The notes: generated from the sequence alone by a model not told the origin. 64,000 nt of DNA from Panopea generosa (GCA_029582155.1 CM055903.1:39849353-39913352); one strand, 5' to 3'. Positions 1 through 12,122 are shown, counted from the first letter of the stretch. Numbers and translations are program-made.

Positions 1-868
1 TTTTCATGTCACCTCTACAAGGAACAAGAAAATTTCCGCCAATCATCGCATGACCTAACGTCAAATTTTACCATATGAAATCGATTCGGGCAAGTCGGAT
101 AGTAGCTCAGTATTTTACGTACGAAAGCCGAGTTATACGGATACCGCCGATTGGTGATGAATCGGTAGTGTTTTATAACAATTCTTTTACACTTCTTCAC
201 CGTATATTATGCGGTAAACTGGTATATCTTAATTCAATATTAAGTTCTATAAACGACTTTACCTCATGCTTTATCTGATGTTTTAACAACCGCTGGTCTG
301 ATAATGCAGTAAAAATGTTTTTTTATCTCGATAAAAAATAGCACTCAGTTTCATCCTCTACCATAATGCTAGATTTTTGTATCTAATAGTAGAGATGTGA
401 GGACCTCCAAGGGGATGAATCGGGATCTCTTAATGACCATTGTTCCCAAGATCTACAAAAGTATTTGCCATAGCTCCCCAAAACTATTTCTCCCATATCT
501 CTAAAATTAAGCCTTTGAACCCTGGATCTCTGAAAGTAATGATGGCCAATGTTCCCCAGATCCCTAAAAATAATTAGCCATGTTCCCCAGATCTCCAAAA
601 CTCCTGGGAGGGCCTCAGATGTCTTATAGAAAGTGCAAGCAGCTTTTTTGACACACACTGACTCATACGACAAGTATCAAATTAGCTTAAGAAAACATGT
701 CCTACTATTTTTATACGTATCCCTTGGCTACTAAGACCACGAGTTGTCGTTATTTGTAAAAGGATATTTCGACAAGGCTATTTTATACACACCGTTTAGT
801 TGCGTGATGTGATGACGGAGGAAGTGTGTTGTTGAATTAACCAGGTTTACATTCCTAAGTTGTGATTT
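1..868. other. A+T-rich DNA, no gene seen; degenerate short repeat inside
   Basis: I see no recognisable gene. Around 438-612 there are degenerate copies of a roughly 32-bp motif of the form GTTCCCCAGATCTCTAAAA (clearest starts near 549 and 582), which looks like an old decayed minisatellite. The two overlapping antisense open frames at 15-278 are short and match nothing I know. Confidence 0.4.
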
Positions 869-1002
869 GTTAACCGATCGATCCTGTGCGGTAAACTCCA
901 TAGTGTCAACTGAACGATCAGGTGCGGTAAACCCCACTCTGTCAACCGATCGATCCTGTGCGGTAAACCCCAATGTTGTCAATTGATCGATCCGGTGCAG
1001 TA
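869..1002. repeat. 37-bp tandem repeat, about 3.6 copies
   Basis: The motif CGATCCTGTGCGGTAAACCC recurs at about 884, 921, 957 and 994, so the period is 36-37 bp. Copies differ by a few substitutions. No coding meaning is visible. Confidence 0.8.
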
Positions 1003-2697
1003 CCCCCTGGAGTCGTCTATTCTAATTTGTCAAAAAATCTCTTACAAATATTTGATTTTAAATTTTAATACAGATTGGTCTGTATGATTTACACTTGTTA
1101 GTATGTTTGTGATCTCCTCTGCTCGTATGTCATGTTTAAAGTTCGCCATTGTATAAAAAATATCAAGATTTCAATGTCACACGTCTATTTATTTTCTCTT
1201 ATTTTCAGTTATTGTAATGTGAGTACATTGAAGTTATGCGATTAGTGATTGATAAGTCTTATTGGACTGAGAAATGTCTCCATATGTGTTACGAGTACAC
1301 GCATATGTTTAGACGCTTTATTTTGATTTATCCATGCATTGCTTTTGATATTGTGCTCTTGTTTGGCAGTTGTGTTTCTTATATCATATGTAACAATATC
1401 AAGGTCATTTATTGATCTAGTTGCCAACATAATTCGTTTCAAACCGTATAAATTCCAACACTCAAACAAATATAATATTTTCAATTCGGTACAAAATACT
1501 ATCTTGAAAACAGACGCCAATCGATTTTCTCCAATTTTATACCACAAAACACAAAGAAGCAATACCATCTGATAAATAAATCATTGGGAAGGGAAGTACA
1601 TAAGGTAACCAAAAAACTGACATACTCAGTTTTATCGAGACTATACATGAGATGCAGTGCTAAGTGCAACAATACTCACTTACGCACTAGCACCGACTTT
1701 TATCACCATTTTTTCACAAATTTATTTGATTAAAATACGCAAATACGCAGCTTATTTGGAGCACTTAATAGTATAACACGTGTTGCCTCCCTTCTACTTT
1801 TGAGACGACCTCCAGTATAATGTGTTTCTGACTCAACACCACCGCAAAACAATCGATCAAATAGTGTTAACAAATCTAATATTTTGTATGTTTTTCGTCA
1901 TTATAGATAATACTTTGAATGTGGCGAGCATACTAGAAGTTCTGATTGTATCGAATCGACCGTTGTATTGAGACCACAGTTTCAATTTTTCCTTGCATTT
2001 TACCAAAAAATGGCGGCCTAAATATATTTATCGTCGCTTGGGCACTTGGATCGTTGTTTTAGTAATGCGAAGTAGTCATCTGCGCTTCATGTCATTTTAG
2101 TGGAAACTGTTGCTTTGACTACCATATATTTGAAGTGTTGATAGAACAAAATCTCTTTGATCTCTATTTCCTCTGCTATGGCAATTGCATTTTGAAACTA
2201 TTTGGAACTACTTTATCGGTAGGAGGAATATTATAGAACAAATTCATAAATGTGCCACATATTGACTATAAAAGGCAGCTACGCCTTCCAAAAATGACAT
2301 AATACCATGCCCACAATATATATTTTTATCATTTGATTTGTTTCTGCTTGCATATAACAAATACATGGGGAAAATAAGAAATTCGAGGAATAAAAAGTAG
2401 TCCCTTTCGCGCATGAACATTTTGCTAAGATCTATACAGCAGGGCTTGAACACGATGACATAAGTTGATCTATAAAGGCATAAAATCCGGCTAAAAACAT
2501 GACTGAGTCAAAGTTGGTGCGTACTTTACGTACTTTGAGTGGTGTGGTGGTTTATTATTCCTTGGAATACTGCTTCAATCAGTGCCAGAGATAATGCATT
2601 TGAGGGTTGTTACTCATTTTTATAAACTCATTTTCACTTTTTGAACACGTACTGTGCTTATAAATGATCCTTTATCCGACAGTATTGACTTTCATGC
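1003..2697. other. A+T-rich DNA, no gene recognised
   Basis: Mostly unique-looking sequence. A 108-codon open frame runs on the minus strand (1242-1568) and a 77-codon one on the plus strand opposite it. Neither has a motif, a membrane segment pattern or a codon composition that I recognise as a gene. Confidence 0.4.
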
Positions 2698-2826
2698 CAG
2701 GCCCCGGTTAAGTCCTTTAAGTCCGTTATTTTACGTGAACTGAAATAGTGTGCTTAATTTGAGTATGAAATTAAGCATACTTTGAGTTTACGTAAAATAG
2801 CAGACTTATGTATTTTCGCACTATGA
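2698..2826. mobile_element. Palindromic (foldback) MITE, copy 1
   Basis: The segment folds back on itself. The left arm (AAGTCCGTTATTTTACGT near 2718) is matched by the inverted right arm (ACGTAAAATAGCAGACTT near 2790), with a loop near GCTTAATTTGAG. The left outer end reads CAGGCCCCGG. A second copy with the same arms and a GGCCCC-type end lies at 15727-15835, where it interrupts a SINE, so the palindrome is a mobile element. No transposase is encoded. Copy 1 is decayed on its right end. Confidence 0.75.
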
Positions 2827-3732
2827 AGTGTTGTGTTTTGAAGGGGTCTTTTTTAGCAGAGTGTTTTTATTTCCTAACTTCATTAAAAAGTTAAATCTTC
2901 AAATGAAACTCATATTCACCTTAAACTGGCTTGATATCTTTTTATATACCCCCCTGTTTAATCTTAAAAAAATGACTGAGAACATTTTAAATACAACGTA
3001 AAATGACCTCTTAGACCTAACAATAAAATAAAAATAAGCTTTTTTTTTTTCGTCGTAAGAAATTTAAAAATCTAATTGACACTGGAATTTAGTAAGTTGT
3101 GCTCACCAATTAATTCATCCCACTAATGATGTACAATTTTTATTAGCTCCATTAAAAATCTAATGGTTAAACACGAAAAACGAATTTTGGCTCAAGTCTG
3201 CAACTCAAAATATTTTTTTTAAACGATGATGAGCTGGGACTTTCTTTTTTCCTCAGTGATGACATATGAACGCACGAGATTACAACGGTTAATTGGAAGT
3301 GTTAATTTAGCTGTATGCGTTCCAATTTCTTGCATTAAATGCACATAACATTAGGTAGAACGGGTTCCATTTAATCGAATCTTGGAACTGTGTTGTTATA
3401 TTTGTTTTGATTGGCAAAATTCCGTGTATTTAAAAAGATAAAAAAAAGGAGAAAAAAAACGTTTTGATAGTAAGTTATTTTCAGGAATTTGGTAATCAGA
3501 GCTAAGAACTAATGCACTCTGACATTTGATAAAAAGCTTGTATTATTCACAGCGATCCTGGGTATTTATTTCTGTTTTGAGCTGCTCCTATCTCTGAAAA
3601 TAAAGAGCCATTAAGTATTCATAACACTTATTTTAAAATAAATCGAATAAGCAGGGACGTTTTGATTCACAATAGGAAAATAATCGAATATTATTTAAAA
3701 ACAGCTTGTCAATGATCCTTCGTGGCCGAGTA
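2827..3732. other. A+T-rich DNA, nothing recognised
   Basis: Contains homopolymer T and A runs (around 3041 and 3440) but no tandem array, tRNA-like box or convincing reading frame. Confidence 0.4.
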
Positions 3733-5005
3733 ATTTAAGCAGGGGCGTACCTGAACAGGTTTGAACTGTACGCCAGATATAAGCAGGGGCATACCTGAAC
3801 AGGTTTGAACTGTACGCCAGATATAAGCAGGGGCATACCTGAACAGGTTTGAACTGTACGCCAGATTTAAGCAGGGGCGTACCTGAACAGGTTTGAACTG
3901 TACGCCAGATATAAGCAGGGGCATACCTGAACAGGTTTGAACTGTACGCCAGATTTAAGCAGGGGCGTACCTGAACAGGTTTGAACTGTACGCCAGATAT
4001 AAGCAGGGGCATACCTGAACAGGGTTGAACCGTATGCCAGATTTAAGCAGGGGCGTACCTGAACAGGTTTGAACTGTACGCCAGATATAAGCAGGGGCAT
4101 ACCTGAACAGGGTTGAACCGTATGCCAGATTTAAACAGGGGCGTACCTGAACATGTTTGAACTGTACACCAGATTTAAGCAAGGGTGTACCTGAACAGGG
4201 TTGAACTGTACGCCAGATATAAGCAGGGGCGTACCTGAACAGGTTTGAACTGTACGCCAAATATAAGCAGGGGCGTACCTGAACAGGGTTGAACCGTATG
4301 CCAGATTTAAACAGGGGCGTACCTGAACATGTTTGAACTGTACACCAGATTTAAGCAAGGGTGTACCTGAACAGGGTTGAACTGTACGCCAGATATAAGC
4401 AGGGGCGTACCTGAACAGGTTTGAACTGTACGCCAGATATAAGCAGGGGCGTACCTGAACAGGTTTGAATTGTACGCCAGATTTAAGCAGGGCCGTACCT
4501 GAACAGGTTTGAACTGTACGCCAGATTTAAGCAGGGGCGTACCTGAACAGGGTTGAACTGTACGCCAGATATAAGCAGGGGCGTACCTGAACAGGTTTAA
4601 ACTGTACGCCAGATATAAGCAAGGGTGCACCTGAACAGGTTTGAACTGTACGCCAGATATAAGCAGGGGCGTACCTGAACAGGTTTGAACTGTACGCCAG
4701 ATTTAAGCAGGGGCGCACCTGAACAGGGTTGAACTGGGGCGTACCTGAACAGGTTTGAACTGTACGCCAGATATAAGCAGGGGCCTACCTGAACAGGTTT
4801 GAAATGTACGCCAGATTTAGGCAGGGGCGTACCTGAACAGGGTTGAACTGTACGCTAGATATAAGCAGGGGCGTACCTGAACAGGTTTGAACTGTACGCC
4901 AGATATAAGCAGGGGTGTACCTGAACAGGTTTGAACTGTACGCCAGATATAAGCAGTGGCGTACCTGAACAGGGTTGAACTGTACGCCAGATATAAGCAG
5001 CGGTG
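3733..5005. repeat. 44-bp satellite, about 29 copies
   Basis: The unit begins AAGCAGGGGCGTACCTGAAC, continues AGGTTTGAACTGTACGCCAG and ends ATAT or ATTT. Units vary at a few positions (GCGTAC/GCATAC, AGGTTTG/AGGGTTG, ATATAAG/ATTTAAG). One unit near 4731-4740 is truncated, which breaks the phase. The most common unit has no stop codon in any minus-strand frame, so many overlapping antisense open frames of 60-107 codons appear. These follow from the repeat and are not genes. Confidence 0.95.
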
Positions 5006-6171
5006 TTGCAAGTAGGGGTATGTGTGGGAGGTTTGCTGTTTTAATGATGTTTTATTATGTTATATTTAAAAATAATTGAAATAATTACTACATGAGAAAT
5101 AAATATATTCGGAAGAAATTAGCATGTAACCCTCTCAGCCTTCAGTTTTTTTATGCATATTTGGATTTTCTGTTTTCACTTTTTGCTGACGAACTGTACG
5201 CATTGGTGTACGTGCGTATGCCTGGATACGCGCCTGATAATATTGTATACTCGGTTGATAAGTCACTAGTTATATGTTGTGCTGGTCTGTTTGTGCATGA
5301 ATATACTTTAAAGTATTTTTGATGCTCAAAATGCATTTTATTTATTATAGTTATTCTAATTCAGTCAGTATTCATTACCAAAAGTCATGTCCTTTGCAGT
5401 TGTACTTAAAATACAGTCTGTTAGTAATGCTGGGTTTCCTATTATCACATTAAACGCCAAGTGAACTAAAAACAACATTTTGGTTTAAAATAAGTTATTC
5501 CATTTCATCATCGAAAGTAGAATCGATTGAGTATTATCGACAAATGATCGATTATAGTCGATTATCGGCACATCACAAACATGCATAAAGCTTCCGTGTA
5601 TCAGGGAAGTGTCAATTATTGGTTGACGTAAGTGTATAAACAGAGCGATTTAACGCATGTTTATGTTTACTGATATCGTAGTGTAGCCACTTGTAGTTCA
5701 AACGTCAATCCACCTATCCCCTAATCCCATGCACCATAAGTACTTGTGCTGCCGGGATTATGTTGGCTACGTCTTTGAACGCGGCGTCTCAAGTTGATCA
5801 TATTATTCTCTCATTTTTTGAAAGCAACATGCTCTTATAATGAAAATGATAATGCCTACAACATTTGAAATTAATTAAAGATAATGAATTGCCAAGCCCA
5901 CTCCACCACCGCAACCCCTCCCCCCCCCCCCATCCCTATTAAGCGGGATGGTAGTGTAGTGGACAGCGAGATTTTGCGTGAATATGCGAGCGTTCACAAA
6001 ATACCAATCAATTGCCTTTCCTTCTCAATATAGTTCGGTTATATATTTTCCATTTTTTTAGTGGTTTCTATCACCTTAGATGTCAGCATTATAATCTGAT
6101 TTATTTGTCGACAGTTTTCTCTTTTTTTATGTGAAATACTACCTGACTCTTTTAATCGGAGATTAAATTCC
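5006..6171. other. A+T-rich DNA; C-run and tRNA A-box-like patch
   Basis: A C-run lies at about 5918-5931. Just after it, GGTAGTGTAGTGGACAGCG (about 5950-5968) resembles a Pol III A-box, but no B-box follows, so a SINE cannot be claimed. A 76-codon open frame at 5092-5322 matches nothing I recognise. Confidence 0.35.
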
Positions 6172-7049
6172 GAGCTATTCTCCTGAATATGAGAATTGCG
6201 TTTAACTATTCTTCTGAATATGAGAATTGCATTTGACTATTCTTCAGAATATGAGATTAAATTCCGAGCTATTCTCCTGAATATGAGAATTACGTTTAAT
6301 TATTATCTTGAATATGAGAATTAACTCTTAACTCATCTCCCGAATATGAGAATTGCGTTTAACAATTCTCCTGAATATGGAAATTGCGTTTGACTTTTCT
6401 CCTGAATATAAGAATTGCGTTTGACTTTTCTCCTGAATATAAGAATTGCGTTTGACTATTCTCCTGAAAATGATTTAACTATTCTCCCGAATATGAGAAT
6501 TGTGTTTAATTATTCTCCTGAATATGAGAAATGCGTTTAACTATTCTCCTGAATATGGAAATTGCGTTTAACAATTCTCCTGAATATGGAAATTGCGTTT
6601 GACTATTCTTCTGAATATGAGAATTGCGTTTGACTATTCTCCTGAAAATGATTTAACTATTCTCCCGAATATGAGAATTGTGTTTAATTGTTCTCCTGAG
6701 TATGAGAATTACGTTTGACTATTCTCCTGAATATGAGAATTGCATTTAATTATTCTCCTGAATATGAGAAATGCGTTTAACTATTCTCCTGAATATGGAA
6801 ATTGCGTTTAACAATTCTCCTGAATATGGAAATTGCGTTTGACTATTCTTCTGAATATGAGAATTGCGTTTGACTATTCTCCTGAAAATGATTTAACTAT
6901 TCTCCCGAATATGAGAATTGTGTTTAATTGTTCTCCTGAGTATGAGAATTACGTTTGACTATTCTCCTGAATATGAGAATTGCATTTAATTATTCTCCTG
7001 AATATGAGAAATGCGTTTAACTATTCTCCTGAATATGAGAAGTGCGTTT
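6172..7049. repeat. 31-bp satellite with 240-bp higher-order unit, about 28 copies
   Basis: The unit reads TATTCTCCTGAATATGAGAA followed by TTGCGTTTAAC. Some units carry deletions (CCTGAAAATGATTTAAC). Positions 6541-6780 and 6781-7020 are identical line for line as I read them, so a 240-bp block of about eight units has duplicated recently inside an otherwise diverged array. Confidence 0.95.
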
Positions 7050-7477
7050 CTGCTCTTGCACGGGTTTAGTAGACCAATTCTGGTTTACTGCACTACTTGT
7101 ACTAAAATGATACTGACAGTTTGAACAGCACATGTCTTTTTCTTAATTAACAGCAGGCACTGGTGTGTACCAAATTTCAGTGAACCATTCAAATGTAATG
7201 GCTTATCGAACGAGAATATGTCGATAGTGGTTACAAGTAAACAAAATAATTGTGGGAATTTGTGTCGATAAACCAAATCTACAATTTGTTATCATTAGAC
7301 CAAATTCTTAGTAGACGACAGATAAAAGCATTAAATCATATAAATGAACATATATTGTATTTCAGGAAGACAGTAACATTTACAAAAAGATTTGCCAATA
7401 TCTCTCCCCTATATAGATTCGTGAGCAATAGGGTTACAACTAGGTGGCGCTTACGCGTTACGTCACACTCGGTTGCT
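7050..7477. other. Unique-looking DNA, no gene recognised
   Basis: Two short overlapping open frames occur (7085-7276 minus, 7250-7486 plus) without recognisable motifs. No repeat structure is evident. Confidence 0.4.
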
Positions 7478-8021
7478 AATCGGTAGAACGCCGGGATCCA
7501 GCTCCCCCAACTGGGTCCGTAATAGAGCAATCAGGGGCGTAGCTTGGCTGAAAACAATGTGTAGGCACAGTTGTAGGAGAGTCCAGGAGCACGGTCCCCC
7601 GAACTTTTTTCAGGTAAACTGTCATAGGTGCGTTTAAGTGTGTTTTAGGGGCCTGGTTATCATTAATATTAACCTTGATTTCACTATTTTATAACCAAAT
7701 AAACTGATATAATGATGTGAAATATCTGGATCATTTTCAACGATTGTTTGTTGCGAATTTATAGTTTACCCCTGTCTTTCACGTTAGTGATCCGATTAAG
7801 ACAATTTTGGCAATAATATTTTTTGATTTCTTAGAAAGAAAGTTTAAGACACGTGCCTACAGTGCCTATAGGAAGCTACGCCGCTGACAATGAGTTTGGG
7901 CACGTTGATTGGTCAGTTGCTTCAGGAAAAGGCACAGTTAAGTAAGCGTTCAGTTGCTATAAATTGTAAAACAGTCATAGAATACGAGCTGATTCGGGAG
8001 TTATTAAGTTCAGGACTACCG
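7478..8021 (+). mobile_element. 231-bp MITE family, copy interrupted by a hAT-like MITE
   Basis: The left part (7478-7531) contains CGGTAGAACGCCGGGATCCA and CCCAACTGGGTCCGTAA. The right part (7887-8021) contains GATTGGTCAGTTGCTTCAGG and CTGATTCGGGAG. Together they make one copy of the family that is uninterrupted at 23400-23630. The two halves are separated by 355 bp with their own terminal inverted repeats (next entry). Part of the family sequence flanking the junction is missing or diverged. Confidence 0.75.
7532..7886. mobile_element. hAT-like MITE nested in another MITE
   Basis: The left end reads CAGGGGCGTAGCTT. The right end, read on the opposite strand, is CAGCGGCGTAGCTT, a 14-bp inverted repeat with one mismatch. 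CAGNGGCG-type termini are typical of hAT elements, so the assignment rests on the ends alone. No transposase frame fits in 355 bp. An expected 8-bp target duplication is not clean: AGAGCAAT flanks the left and ACAATGAG the right. Confidence 0.7.
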
Positions 8022-8673
8022 GGTGCATCGGAGCTAATGACGTCATATGGGGAAATATATTGGTACGTGAGCTTATATCACTACTATAAAAAAACCACAA
8101 AAACACCATGAAATAAAGACGCAATGTTTTGGAAGACGATAGATAAGTTAATCAGGTTTGTCTATATGGCAATGATGACCTACATTTTACCTATGCTCAC
8201 ACATAAATATTTCCATATATGAAAGTAAGGTAACATGGATATATTAATCCCAACGTGTAATCTTTTGAAACTACTTATTAAAATAATTATTAATAAGTTT
8301 GTATTCATGTTTTATATCAGTGGTGGTGTCACGCCAGGTTTTAAAAATATTAATAAAATATTCATAAAATGAAATTGATTTCATTTGAATTTTGTTCCAT
8401 CATATGACCAGCCTAGCCAGTGGAAAGCTTAACCTTGTAAATATACCAACAAACAACCAAAGTAAATAGAAATAAAAGCTAGAGGAGGAAAGTTGTGTTT
8501 TGTTTTTTTACAAAACTTGCAAAGAGTCTGGTAATGTCCTTTAACTATGAAATTTCATAAAAGATGATATTTAAATAATGAAAATGATTTAAGTGATTAT
8601 ATAAATGCGAGGTTAATTGTGGAAGAAAGATTCATACTGACATTTGGGACGACATAATGCTTTGCTTCGTTTT
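8022..8673. other. A+T-rich DNA, nothing recognised
   Basis: No repeat array, tRNA-like promoter or convincing frame was seen. Confidence 0.4.
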
Positions 8674-8930
8674 TTAATGGGATTTAACGCCATTTTCAAC
8701 ACATTTCAGGTTATATATGACAAATCCAGTTTGAATAGTGGAGTTAATGAATACCTCAGACTGACTCAGACTGAGTAGAACCACTGTTCTTTCGAAAGAT
8801 ACTGGCAACTGAATATTTTCACATAAATATTTTTGGAGCTAGCGGGACTCGAACCTACGACCTTAGCGGTGAGAGGTAAGTGATCTTGAGACGGCGCCTT
8901 ATACCACTCAGCCAAAGAGGACCCACGACA
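8674..8930 (-). mobile_element. tRNA(Leu)-like SINE, family A, copy 1
   Basis: On the minus strand the head at about 8930 reads GGCTGAGTGGTATAAGGCGC (A-box region, Leu/Ser-like with a long variable arm) and then GGTTCGAGTCC (B-box). The tail at about 8680-8700 is TGTTGAAAATGGCGTTAAA, a LINE-like 3' end shared with the copy at 10090-10345. Internal segments (ACCTCAGA...AGAGTAGAACCA in plus orientation) also match between the two copies. It is non-coding, and transcription by Pol III is inferred from the boxes. Confidence 0.85.
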
Positions 8931-10089
8931 TAATATAGTTAAAGATATATCACATTAGAGATAATTAAAAACAACATTTGAGAATAAAAGAAACAAGAGT
9001 TAATTGTATGCGAGTTTAATTAAACGAGATATCCGTATTGTTCTAAGCCTAACATAATCTTACAAATTAAAATCTGTTTATTACACTTATATAAGTACCA
9101 TGTAGTATACCTCACGTATATGAATTAGTCTCGGTTGCTTATAATAGTCACTTTTTTATGCAATCCACGCACCCGATGAACCGGAAATAGTTAAGTGTAA
9201 GACGGGAAAGAGAAAAATTAAAACCCAATGTTCCGATGTTTACTTTAAAATTTACAACGTATTGCGGCGGATATTCAACATTTGGACAACAACCGGAGAA
9301 TATTTGTCCTATGCCAACCATAAGTGCCCAATCAAACCCAACCTGGTACGTACAGTATCGTAGCAGAAATATGACTCTCTTGTACGTCACTTCCTTTCTG
9401 TCTCGTGACTTGCCACTTTTTGATTTATTTAATATAATCACGTGGCAACTGATTATTGCTATCTTAATTGGAGGCGGCCTATCCCGTAATTTGTTTTCAA
9501 TATTCCATAAAGATAGATCAAACATGCATTTCGATCAATAACATGGTTTCAAGCATGCGACGATTACTTCGAGACGATTTCAAGCAACAACAATACGTAA
9601 GTTCATGAAGTGCTCGTAATCGACGGCTAAATTAACAGAACAGTACATATCTTGTACAGCGTACATCATCATAAATTACATAATATACAATCAATATAAA
9701 CATATAGTCACTTAACAGCAACAAACGAATACACTAAAGTATATAACAAAATATCTAATTAATGTTAATAAATGAAATTAGGATGAACACTATGCTTAAA
9801 CAGTAAATGAAGAAAAATAATAATAGCAAAAGCAAAGGGAATGTAAAACGGATACAGGTTACTGTCCTACAAAATTGTTGTATTTTTTTGTCATAGTGAG
9901 CTGTTTGCCAAACAATTTATTGGAGATAAAGGGCGTAAATAATCCATCTGTGATCTTTGAAATCGGATATACGGCTACAAGAATAAGTAAACTGTTGTGT
10001 TTTTTTTTGCTTAACGCCATTTTCAACAAAGGACATAATAAATCAATTCATAAGAAAAGGAAAACTGCTGTAAGCTCTGATTATTATTT
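8931..10089. other. A+T-rich DNA; overlapping antisense open frames of unknown meaning
   Basis: Between 9148 and 9541 both strands are open for 100-125 codons. The minus frame is rich in basic and hydrophobic residues; the plus frame ends in a hydrophobic stretch near a Gly-Gly-Gly. I recognise neither protein and see no splice or promoter support. At about 10009-10030 there is a detached copy of the family A SINE tail motif TTAACGCCATTTTCAAC. Confidence 0.35.
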
Positions 10090-10345
10090 TTATTTTTTTT
10101 AATGGCGTTTAAGGCCATTTTCAACACATTTCCGGTTATATATGGCATATCCAGTTTTATTGGTGGAGAAATACCTCAGAATGAAACAGAGTAGAACCAT
10201 CGTCCTTTCGCTGTAACCGGCAAACGTTCTCATAAAACGTGTTTAGTTGGAACTAGGTTCGAACCCACGACATCAGCGATGAGAGATAAGTGGTAATTAG
10301 CCGACAGCGCCTAAGACCACTCGGCCCAGAAACACCCCGGAAAAA
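10090..10345 (-). mobile_element. tRNA(Leu)-like SINE, family A, copy 2
   Basis: On the minus strand the head reads GGCCGAGTGGTCTTAGGCGC with B-box GGGTTCGAACC. The tail ends in GTTGAAAATGGCCTTAAACG followed by an A-rich run. It is related to 8674-8930 along its whole length, with many substitutions and small indels, so the copies are old. Confidence 0.85.
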
Positions 10346-11055
10346 CAACGACAAATATACCTCCAACATGATTCAGAACCATAATATATCATAAGCCATA
10401 CCACTGTATTACGTTTTCAACATTTCTTCCAGTATATCACGATATTGTGCCCCTAGGACTTCGGACACATTGTTTGTCTCTCCATCAGTAAAATCAAAGT
10501 TTACCACGGTTTATGGAGTCCACTACAGAGATTCAGCAAGTGAAAGTTCAACACTACAACTGTTTCCGTACCCTGTTCAGCAGTGCACTCAAGTTCAAGA
10601 GCAGTCATTGTTGGTGTTGTTGTTTTTTTGTTATGTTTTATCTTAAATGAGTTCAAGTGACTGTGGTTACATTGGTGGCATTAGTTGAGTACGTTTTCTT
10701 CCTTCAAACAAAGATATGATTACATTTCCAGTACCGTAGTCGTATTCCAATAATACTAGTTCCTTCACCATTATCAACGAAGGGTTTAATATTTATTATC
10801 ATAGTACATTCACATAAATGTCTTATACGACAAGCACGTTCTGACAGTATTTTGAGATGAATGTATTTTACTACTGCATATACAAACGATAAAAAGTGTT
10901 TATCTATCATTGGTTTACAGCTCATGGTTAAATTAGTTGAAGTGTGAATAAATCAACTTCGCAAACAAAGCAACCTTAAAACATGGGTAAGTTGAGCAAC
11001 ATTATGACAGATTAAAAAAAAAATTCATTAAACAGTATCATCGTTTTGAGCTCTC
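10346..11055. other. A+T-rich DNA, nothing recognised
   Basis: A 73-codon minus frame (10704-10925) has no recognisable motif. No repeats were seen. Confidence 0.4.
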
Positions 11056-11225
11056 TGTCGTAAGAGTAGAGTTTGTGGTCCAGTGGCAGAGTGTCGGGCT
11101 AAGGATCGCTGCCACCTGAGTTCGAATCAAACTCAAAACATCGGTAGCACAAAGCACTTTATCTGCATTTGCTCAGCATCAGTTCTACGCATGGAGACAT
11201 AGTATAAAGCGAAATAAGAACTTTG
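11056..11225 (+). mobile_element. tRNA-derived SINE, unassigned family
   Basis: The A-box-like stretch GTCCAGTGGCAGAGTGTCGG (about 11078) is followed about 40 bp later by GAGTTCGAATC (B-box). The body downstream includes AAAGCACTTTATCTGCATTTGCTC, which has the look of SINE bodies. Only one copy is evident here, so the family boundaries are approximate. Confidence 0.55.
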
Positions 11226-11537
11226 GCCACAGTCGATGTAAAATAAACTAGTTTACTTAAACTTTTGTTGATGTTTAGATGTTTGCATAGATAATATAGG
11301 TTAACTAGTTAAACAGGTATGACATTGTCATGAAGGCAACGCTATTTACATAGAAAACAGTTGTTAGATTTGATAAAACAATTGCCAAAATATATTCTCT
11401 CTCCCAGCTGTTAATCCACACGGATGTATTTACTATTCTTGACTTTTCTTTAAACATTCTAATAGTTATGTTGCGGTCGATAACTCTCAACCTGTTTGAT
11501 TCCTACAGTTAAAAAAAAAATTGATTACACTTTTACA

Positions 11538-11768
11538 CCGGGCCTGGTAAGCTCAGTCAGTAGAGCGTCTATCAATCCAGGAGTCGTGAGTTCAAATCCC
11601 CGCCCGGCCAAAGTATCCGTGATGACTGATATACAACACTGTGTCTCATAGTCACACGTCTCTCATCGCTGATTATCAGTTACTTGCGAAGATGGGTGTG
11701 CTCGAGTATTGGTTAACCTTCCAGGATCTCAGGATAAAAGTGGTTAACTTACCTGGTTATCTGTTACC
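11538..11768 (+). mobile_element. tRNA(Lys)-like SINE, family B, copy 1
   Basis: The head reads GTAAGCTCAGTCAGTAGAGCG (A-box region), then GAGTTCAAATCC (B-box) and CCGCCCGGCC, matching a tRNA(Lys)-type acceptor end. The body (ACACTGTGTCTCATAGTCAC, then TACTTGCGAAGATGGGTGTG, then TATTGGTTAACCTTCCAGGA) is shared with 34016-34310 and, inverted, with 21886-22146. The 3' end runs into a C/CA-rich low-complexity tract. Confidence 0.85.
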
Positions 11769-11826
11769 CCCCCCCCCCCCCCACACACACACACACACAC
11801 TCCCCACCCCCCACCCCCACCCCCAA
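11766..11826. repeat. C-run and CA-rich microsatellite
   Basis: A run of about 16 C followed by (CA)n and a C-rich stretch. It sits at the 3' end of the SINE and may be derived from its tail. Confidence 0.9.
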
Positions 11827-12066
11827 CACCCCGAGATTTGATACAGTCCGCTATCATTTTAAATGGACACTGATGAGGTTAGAATTAATCGACTAAGAGT
11901 AAACCAATAACCTTGATAAGACTGCAAAGTTTTACCGACTCTGGGTCAATATATATACTGCAGTCTATGCAGTCGAGCCTGTTTACACATTGTCCTCACA
12001 TCTGACCATTGAGGCGAAAATTAAGCTACGATTTAACAGTTCCATCAAATATTTTGTATAAAAAAT

Positions 12067-12068
<2 letters not shown>

Positions 12069-12121
<53 letters not shown>
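12069..12121. repeat. (TA)n microsatellite
   Basis: About 26 TA units directly abut the left end of the TIR element at 12122. Confidence 0.95.

Positions 12122-12122
<1 letters not shown>

Noticed and set aside
3733..5005. Secreted or membrane repeat protein from minus frames of the 44-bp array
   Set aside because: All phases are open because the unit lacks minus-strand stops, and a phase-breaking truncated unit near 4735 is tolerated.
9148..9541. Overlapping 125- and 101-codon frames on opposite strands
   Set aside because: No domain, codon signal or splice site. Both strands being open suggests chance in a stop-poor patch.
11538..11610. Functional tRNA gene
   Set aside because: The cloverleaf cannot be completed (anticodon arm and acceptor pairing are degraded) and a SINE body follows. 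The same applies to the tRNA-like heads at 8930, 10345, 22146 and 34016.
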